64,000 bases of DNA from Parvibaculum sp963696585 (GTDB taxonomy: Bacteria > Pseudomonadota > Alphaproteobacteria > Parvibaculales > Parvibaculaceae), in NCBI GenBank assembly GCA_963696585.1, contig CAVOKW010000031.1:8099-72098 (forward strand), in the 5' to 3' direction. The stretch's first letter is position 1, and each line of letters opens with the position of its first letter. Below the pieces are notes generated by a model, which saw only the letters and a program-made list of their open reading frames with translations, made no database searches and was not told the origin of the DNA. Position numbers and translations under genes: made by a program. Below, one piece after another: positions 60,279 to 64,000 of this stretch.

Positions 60279-61436
60279 CTATTCGTCTGTGACTTGCGGA
60301 GCGGCTTCGTTTGGCATTGTGACGTCGTTATTGATGACAACATGGCTGCCATTCTTCAGCTTGAGCTGACCGCCATTCACGACGATTTCGCCTTCCTTGA
60401 TCCCTTTGAGGATCGCAACCTGATCACCGCGGGTTTCGCCAACGGTAACAAATTTCTGGATGGCTTCGAGACGCGGCGAACCATCCTCTTCCTTGGGGGC
60501 CTCGCTCTGGCCTTCCGCAGGCTTGGCGGGCACCACCACAAACAATGTTTCCCCGTAAGCATTATAGGTCAGCGCCGTCTGGGGCAGCGTGACATAGGAA
60601 TGGGGTTCGCCCACCGTGATCTCGACCGAGGCAAACATGCCCGGCATGAGTTTGCGATCCTTGTTCCCGATGGTCGCCTGCACACGGAAGTTGCGCGTGT
60701 CAGGGTCAACCTTGGGATCAATGCCCGTGATTTTTCCCGTGAACTGTTCGCCAGGATAAACATCACTCGTCAGTGCCACATCAACACCTGTCTTTATGGA
60801 GGCGAGCTGCTGTTGCGGCATCAGGAGATCGATGTGAATCGGATCGAGCTGCTGCAATGTGACGAGGTCAACACCTGCATTCACATATTGGCCAATATCG
60901 ACACGCTTGATGCCGACGACGCCCTCGAAGGGCGCACGGATGACTTTCTTGTCCACCAGCGCCTGTTGTTCGGCAACATTGGCCTTGGCCGCATTATACG
61001 CGGAGAGCTGATTGTCATAGGTCGCCTTGCTCACATTGCCCTTCTTGAGCAACTCGGCGCTGCGGGCGTAATTGCGCTGCGCCAGATCCATCGTGGCCTT
61101 GAGCGAATTGAGCTTGGCGATGTCGCTGTCAGCACGCAGTTCAACCAGCACATCACCGGCCTTCACATTCTGACCCGCTTCGAAATTGATCTTGGTGACA
61201 ATGCCCGCCACTTCCGCCGCAATCTCGGTGCCACGCAAGGCGCTCAGCGTGCCGACGGCTCGCACATTCTCCCGCCAGCTTGTGACTTCAGCCTTCACCG
61301 TCGCGACCGTCTGCGCCTGATCGCTCATCCCGGCAATGTAATTCTTGATGAAGTAGGAGCGCAGGGCCACCCACCCGAAAATAAGGCCAAAGACCACGGC
61401 GACGGTCATTAGCATGTAGATCATGCGTTTGGTCAC
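60279..61436 (-). CDS. RND periplasmic adaptor (membrane fusion protein)
   Basis: This 385-residue adaptor has an N-terminal membrane anchor (MIYMLMTVAVVFGLIFGWVAL). The lipoyl domain is split around a coiled-coil hairpin: EVAGIVTKINFEAGQNVKAG before it, APFEGVVGIKRVDIGQYV after it. The beta-barrel segment is PDTRNFRVQATIGN. It links the permease to an outer-membrane channel. The GTG start has GGAGAG upstream. No adjacent repressor gene is present. Confidence 0.93.
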   Translation of the reverse strand: MTKRMIYMLMTVAVVFGLIFGWVALRSYFIKNYIAGMSDQAQTVATVKAEVTSWRENVRAVGTLSALRGTEIAAEVAGIVTKINFEAGQNVKAGDVLVELRADSDIAKLNSLKATMDLAQRNYARSAELLKKGNVSKATYDNQLSAYNAAKANVAEQQALVDKKVIRAPFEGVVGIKRVDIGQYVNAGVDLVTLQQLDPIHIDLLMPQQQLASIKTGVDVALTSDVYPGEQFTGKITGIDPKVDPDTRNFRVQATIGNKDRKLMPGMFASVEITVGEPHSYVTLPQTALTYNAYGETLFVVVPAKPAEGQSEAPKEEDGSPRLEAIQKFVTVGETRGDQVAILKGIKEGEIVVNGGQLKLKNGSHVVINNDVTMPNEAAPQVTDE

Positions 61437-61912
61437 GGATCACTCTCCGACAGAAATTCGACGCAATCCGGAACGTAACAGATCAGGTATGCGCGGGGGG
61501 CAAGGAGACGAGTTGTCCCCGTCATTCATCAAGGCGTATAGCAGTCAGATAGGGAGGCTGGCAAAAATTGCATCCTCTCGATGGAAACGTCGGCACCGAT
61601 AAGACGTTTATTCCGTCAACCTGTTACGTTACTGCCACGCATAAGCAATTTGGCTTTTCGGAGAGGCGGAAAAGCCGCTTGAAATTGCTATTTTCCGCAT
61701 GGAAAATTAGAGAACTTCCGGGTGGCGGCCCGGCAGTCGTCGATGATGACTTCCCACCGGGCCCTCAGGTCTTCACCTGGCGCCGCGCTCGTGCCTCCCC
61801 CGATTCACCGCGCTGCAAGCCTCGGGATTCTATGAGAGACTGACCGGAATGTCCACAAGACCAGACCGGTCGGCTTGGCCTCCGTGTCAGCGGCCTGGCA
61901 AAAGGGACCGAC
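61437..61912. other. Gap upstream of the efflux operon, no intact gene seen
   Basis: This 476-bp stretch has no convincing protein. A frame at 61568-61843 is short and low-complexity. The efflux operon promoter should lie here on the minus strand, and the following GntR remnant suggests decay of an earlier gene. Confidence 0.45.
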
Positions 61913-62128
61913 GTGATCACCAGGTCAGCCTCAGGGTCGTTGCCCGATGAACTGGCTGATCATTTGATCGCCCTGATCTATGTCGGTGGGATCGCGCCGG
62001 GCCTCAAGCCGCCCTCTGAGCGCATGCTGGCAGATATTCTCGGCGTGGATCGAACAGCGCCACGTCTGGCCCTGGCGCCATTGAACCGCCGCGATATGAA
62101 ACCCGACCCTTCATTCACGCGCCGCTGA
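61913..62128 (+). pseudogene. Remnant of a GntR-family regulator
   Basis: The frame encodes a winged-helix N-terminus much like GntR/FadR proteins: LPDELADHLIALIYVGGIAP, then PPSERMLADILGVDRTA. This corresponds to the family pattern of I-x2-G-x4-PG-x-x-L-P-S-E-R-x-LA-x2-LGVSRT. The frame stops 16 residues later, and the approx. 150-residue effector domain is missing. Sequence after the stop shows no continuing domain in any frame that I could follow. It is most likely a truncated, decayed regulator. Confidence 0.6.
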
Positions 62129-62226
62129 GTGACTTGCCGCATCGCCGCAGCCCTTCAGGCGCGTCCCGCCTGTCAGGCAGCGCTCAAGCGCGGTGGCGAC
62201 TATGCCTATGCGTGAAAGGTATCGTC

Positions 62227-62868
62227 TCAGTCAGTCAGAAGATCCACACCCTGACTGAAGCCGAATGTGACAGCCAAAACGATGCCCAGCGACAGCAGAA
62301 GGGCTGAAACACCGATCGCTGCCCCCAACAGCACAATCAGCCCATCATGCTCCACAAGCCCGATACCGAGAACGAACAAGGCGATGGCCGATACCCATCC
62401 CGTCATGGGAATCGGCAGGACGAGGTTCAGCGCGACGATCACGAAAAAAATACCAAGCAACCGCTCAGCGGACCCCTCGAACATCCAGGTCATGCGCTTA
62501 TGGGTGATACGCGACAGCGGCTTGGCAATCGGCAGCGCACGAAGCGCCGCACCGCGCCAATGCGCCCGTCTGATGGCAAGTGACCGGATAAAATTGGGGA
62601 GCCACAAATCCTTTCGGCCCCATGCCATCTGACCCGCCACAAAAACGGCCGGCCAGCCAAGCACCAGATCCGAGCCGGGCGGCAAGGGTAGCATGTTGGG
62701 CAGACCAGCAAGAATAAGCCCCCAACCGAACCCGCGATCACCCAGCGAATTCAGAATGTCCCCGACCGTATTTTCGTGAGGACGCCTGCGCGTACCAACC
62801 TTGGCCAACCCGCGAATAGCCCCGCTTCGTCTTTTGGGTTTCATGGGCCGACTGCACTCCAAAATCAC
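62227..62868 (-). CDS. ExoD-like exopolysaccharide synthesis protein
   Basis: This 213-residue membrane protein matches the ExoD family, first linked to exopolysaccharide and nodule invasion in Rhizobium. It has GDRGFGWGLILAGLPNMLPL, the conserved PPGSDLVLGWPAVFVAGQMA, and RLLGIFFVIVALNLVLPIPM with three to four hydrophobic helices. An alternative start is the ATG at 62844. The exact function of the family is unresolved. Confidence 0.85.
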   Translation of the reverse strand: MILECSRPMKPKRRSGAIRGLAKVGTRRRPHENTVGDILNSLGDRGFGWGLILAGLPNMLPLPPGSDLVLGWPAVFVAGQMAWGRKDLWLPNFIRSLAIRRAHWRGAALRALPIAKPLSRITHKRMTWMFEGSAERLLGIFFVIVALNLVLPIPMTGWVSAIALFVLGIGLVEHDGLIVLLGAAIGVSALLLSLGIVLAVTFGFSQGVDLLTD

Positions 62869-62954
62869 GAGGGGTAGGTATCAAGCGGGAAATTGCCACG
62901 ACGCACGACCATACGAAGAATAAGTGATGGTTAGCTAACGACAAACAAGTGCAC

Positions 62955-62993
62955 CTTAAAACGAAAGACCTCCCAGGTCGCCCCGGAAGGTCT
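62955..62993 (-). terminator. Terminator of the cold-shock gene
   Basis: On the minus strand AGACCTTCC, a 10-base loop and GGGAGGTCT (8 of 9 pairs plus one wobble) precede TTCGTTTTAAG. It lies 27 bp after the csp stop. Confidence 0.65.
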
Positions 62994-63019
62994 GAAACGT
63001 CAGGCGAATATCGCCGAAA

Positions 63020-63229
63020 TCAGTCGGTGACGCGAAGCGAACCAGCCGAAGACTTGCCATCGCGGCCAGTCTCGATTTCATATTCGATCTTCTGGTTTTC
63101 TTCGAGACCACGCAGACCGGCCTTTTCGACAGCCGAAATGTGGACGAAAACATCCTTGCCGCCGCTATCCGGCTGGATGAAACCATAACCCTTTGTGGAG
63201 TTGAACCACTTCACGGTGCCTTTAGCCAT
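63020..63229 (-). CDS. Cold-shock domain protein (CspA family)
   Basis: This 69-residue single OB-fold RNA chaperone has RNP1 KGYGFIQP and RNP2 VFVHISAV, with the usual start MAKGTVKWFNSTKGYGF. GGAGG precedes the ATG. Its 5-prime leader is long and carries a 9-bp dyad, as expected for cold-regulated csp mRNAs. It may be constitutive; alphaproteobacteria often have several csp genes. Confidence 0.96.
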   Translation of the reverse strand: MAKGTVKWFNSTKGYGFIQPDSGGKDVFVHISAVEKAGLRGLEENQKIEYEIETGRDGKSSAGSLRVTD

Positions 63230-63278
63230 AGTCTTGCCTCCTAGTTTGAGAGCCGCGGCGCCATGCCACCGGCAATAA

Positions 63279-63308
63279 CGCAGTTACCGAGAGCTTCGAG
63301 TAACTGCG
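63279..63308 (-). promoter_or_regulatory. Hairpin in the csp 5-prime leader
   Basis: CGCAGTTAC and GTAACTGCG are perfect 9-bp arms around 12 bases, about 50 bp before the csp ATG. In the mRNA this gives a stable hairpin that could sense temperature or guard the transcript. Confidence 0.5.
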
Positions 63309-63505
63309 CTCCTAAGAGACAGACAGTAACTTTCAGTGCCGTTTTAACTGGTCGTCTATAATTAAGATATTTCAGCCTGAGAATCAAGACAGGGGCTCCA
63401 AAAGCGCCCAAAAGCACAAGAAATCACCCTTGGCTGCATCTGGTGGGTGCTTCCTGACAAAACAAAAGATACGGTATCGGCCACAAGAACCGGGGAGGAA
63501 AACAA

Positions 63506-63907
63506 ATGCCCGACGCGCTGAAGACCTGGCACAAGATGATCGAGACAGGCGACATGACAGGTCTCGACGCCTTGCTGGCGGAAGACGCGGTCTTCCTCTC
63601 GCCCATCGTTCACACCCCCCAGATGGGCCGTGCCATGGTCAAGCTCTACCTGATGGCCGCGGGTGAAGTGCTTGCCAATGACAGTTTCCGATATACCAGG
63701 GAGATCGTCGACAATCCCCATGCCGTGCTGGAGTTCGAGACGGTGATGGACGGCATAAAGGTCAATGGCATTGACATGATCACCTGGAACGACAAGGGCG
63801 AGATCACCGAATTCAAGGTCATGATCAGGCCCCTGAAGGCCATCAACCTCGTCCATGCCAGAATGGGCGAGATGCTGAACGCCATGCAATCGGGCGCAAC
63901 CGCCTAG
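63506..63907 (+). CDS. NTF2-like / SnoaL fold protein
   Basis: This 133-residue cone-fold protein has MPDALKTWHKMIETGDMTGL, then LLAEDAVFLSPIVHTPQMGR and a strand set ending ITEFKVMIRPLKAINLVHAR. Such proteins bind or isomerise small hydrophobic ligands; the ligand is unknown. GGGGAGGAAAAC precedes the ATG. It converges with the zinc-metallopeptidase gene, sharing 4 bp. Confidence 0.85.
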   Translation: MPDALKTWHKMIETGDMTGLDALLAEDAVFLSPIVHTPQMGRAMVKLYLMAAGEVLANDSFRYTREIVDNPHAVLEFETVMDGIKVNGIDMITWNDKGEITEFKVMIRPLKAINLVHARMGEMLNAMQSGATA

Positions 63908-64000
63908 AGCGGATCGGCGCTGAAAGTATCGCAGGTGGCGATCATTCCATCAGCCAGACCTTGCTTGAACCAGCGCTGGCGCTGTGCCGATGTGCCGTGG
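63904..64000 (-). CDS. Partial neutral zinc metallopeptidase (YpfJ family), C-terminal end
   Basis: A minus-strand frame enters from the right edge. Its last 32 residues read HGTSAQRQRWFKQGLADGMI and end ATCDTFSADPL. This matches the C-terminus of YpfJ-type predicted zinc peptidases, which end in H-G-x-S-x-Q-R-x-x-W-F and C-x-T-F. The HExxH site would be outside the window. It overlaps the NTF2-like gene stop by 4 bp. Confidence 0.7.
   Translation of the reverse strand, partial: HGTSAQRQRWFKQGLADGMIATCDTFSADPL

Noticed and set aside
60294..61412. A 372-residue plus-strand frame
   Set aside because: It is antisense to the RND adaptor gene and His/Arg-rich without domain pattern.
61568..61843. 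A 91-residue plus-strand frame upstream of the GntR remnant
   Set aside because: It is short with low-complexity Arg/Pro/Ser content, no ribosome site and no recognisable motif.

Overview
This window looks like a chromosomal segment of an alphaproteobacterium, probably near the Hyphomicrobiales; genus is not called. The evidence is high GC with very dense coding, a petP/petR-like regulator pair, a split petA-petB-petC bc1 operon, and the order DUF1285 / CoA pyrophosphatase / cca beside moxR / DUF58 / DUF4159. MidA, UbiK and clusters of palindromic intergenic repeats of the kind common in this class add to it. Both window ends cut genes: an acetyltransferase-like gene at the left (minus) and a zinc-metallopeptidase-like gene at the right (minus). 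No rRNA, tRNA, CRISPR array, transposase or prophage was recognised.

Layout. 0.5-3.1 kb: a tightly overlapped operon of cupin protein, Ca2+/Na+-type exchanger, FolM-like pteridine reductase and folB. 3.5-6.8 kb: uvrC, pgsA, moaD, moaE. 6.8-7.5 kb: a repeat cluster with a perfectly abutting 233-bp tandem duplication. 7.5-11.3 kb: ilvE, then divergent marR(petP)-petR-sensor kinase. 11.2-17.4 kb: proC, YbjN protein and ubiK on minus; lgt, midA, pgeF and a lipoprotein on plus. 17.6-21.1 kb: prs, rplY, pth, ychF. 21.4-24.6 kb: methylthioadenosine salvage genes (class II aldolase, mtnA, apt, mtnP). 24.7-27.3 kb: petABC. 27.6-30.9 kb: trmL, hemF, repeats, hemN. 31-35 kb: lipoprotein, cca, NUDIX and DUF1285, interrupted by an antiparallel vapBC-like toxin-antitoxin cassette. 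35.3-42.1 kb: moxR, DUF58 and two very large membrane proteins. 42.2-44.9 kb: a Zur-box-controlled zinc ABC operon that begins with an unannotated 38-residue membrane peptide. 45-50.5 kb: GNAT, LysR/wrbA divergon, pirin, amidase, NUDIX. 50.6-53.2 kb: a kinase-less phosphorelay module (flagellin-like protein, receiver, HPt, receiver). 53.2-57.1 kb: hydrolase, a 49-residue ORF and a pair of acyl-CoA dehydrogenases. 57.2-61.4 kb: RND efflux permease and adaptor. 61.4-64 kb: a GntR regulator remnant, ExoD-like protein, cold-shock protein and NTF2-like protein.

How it fits together. The regulators at 8.6-11.3 kb may control the bc1 operon 14-18 kb away, as petPR do in Rhodobacter capsulatus. hemF and hemN together supply haem with and without oxygen, which suits a respiratory chain used over a range of oxygen tensions. 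MtnP, Apt, MtnA and a FucA/Ald2-like aldolase form a short route that returns adenine to AMP and could cleave methylthioribulose phosphate to DHAP without the full methionine salvage pathway. The most unusual items are the phosphorelay module at 50.6-53.2 kb, the leader peptide of the zinc operon, the toxin-antitoxin insertion into a conserved operon, the MarR operator abutting its own start codon, and the rplY leader.
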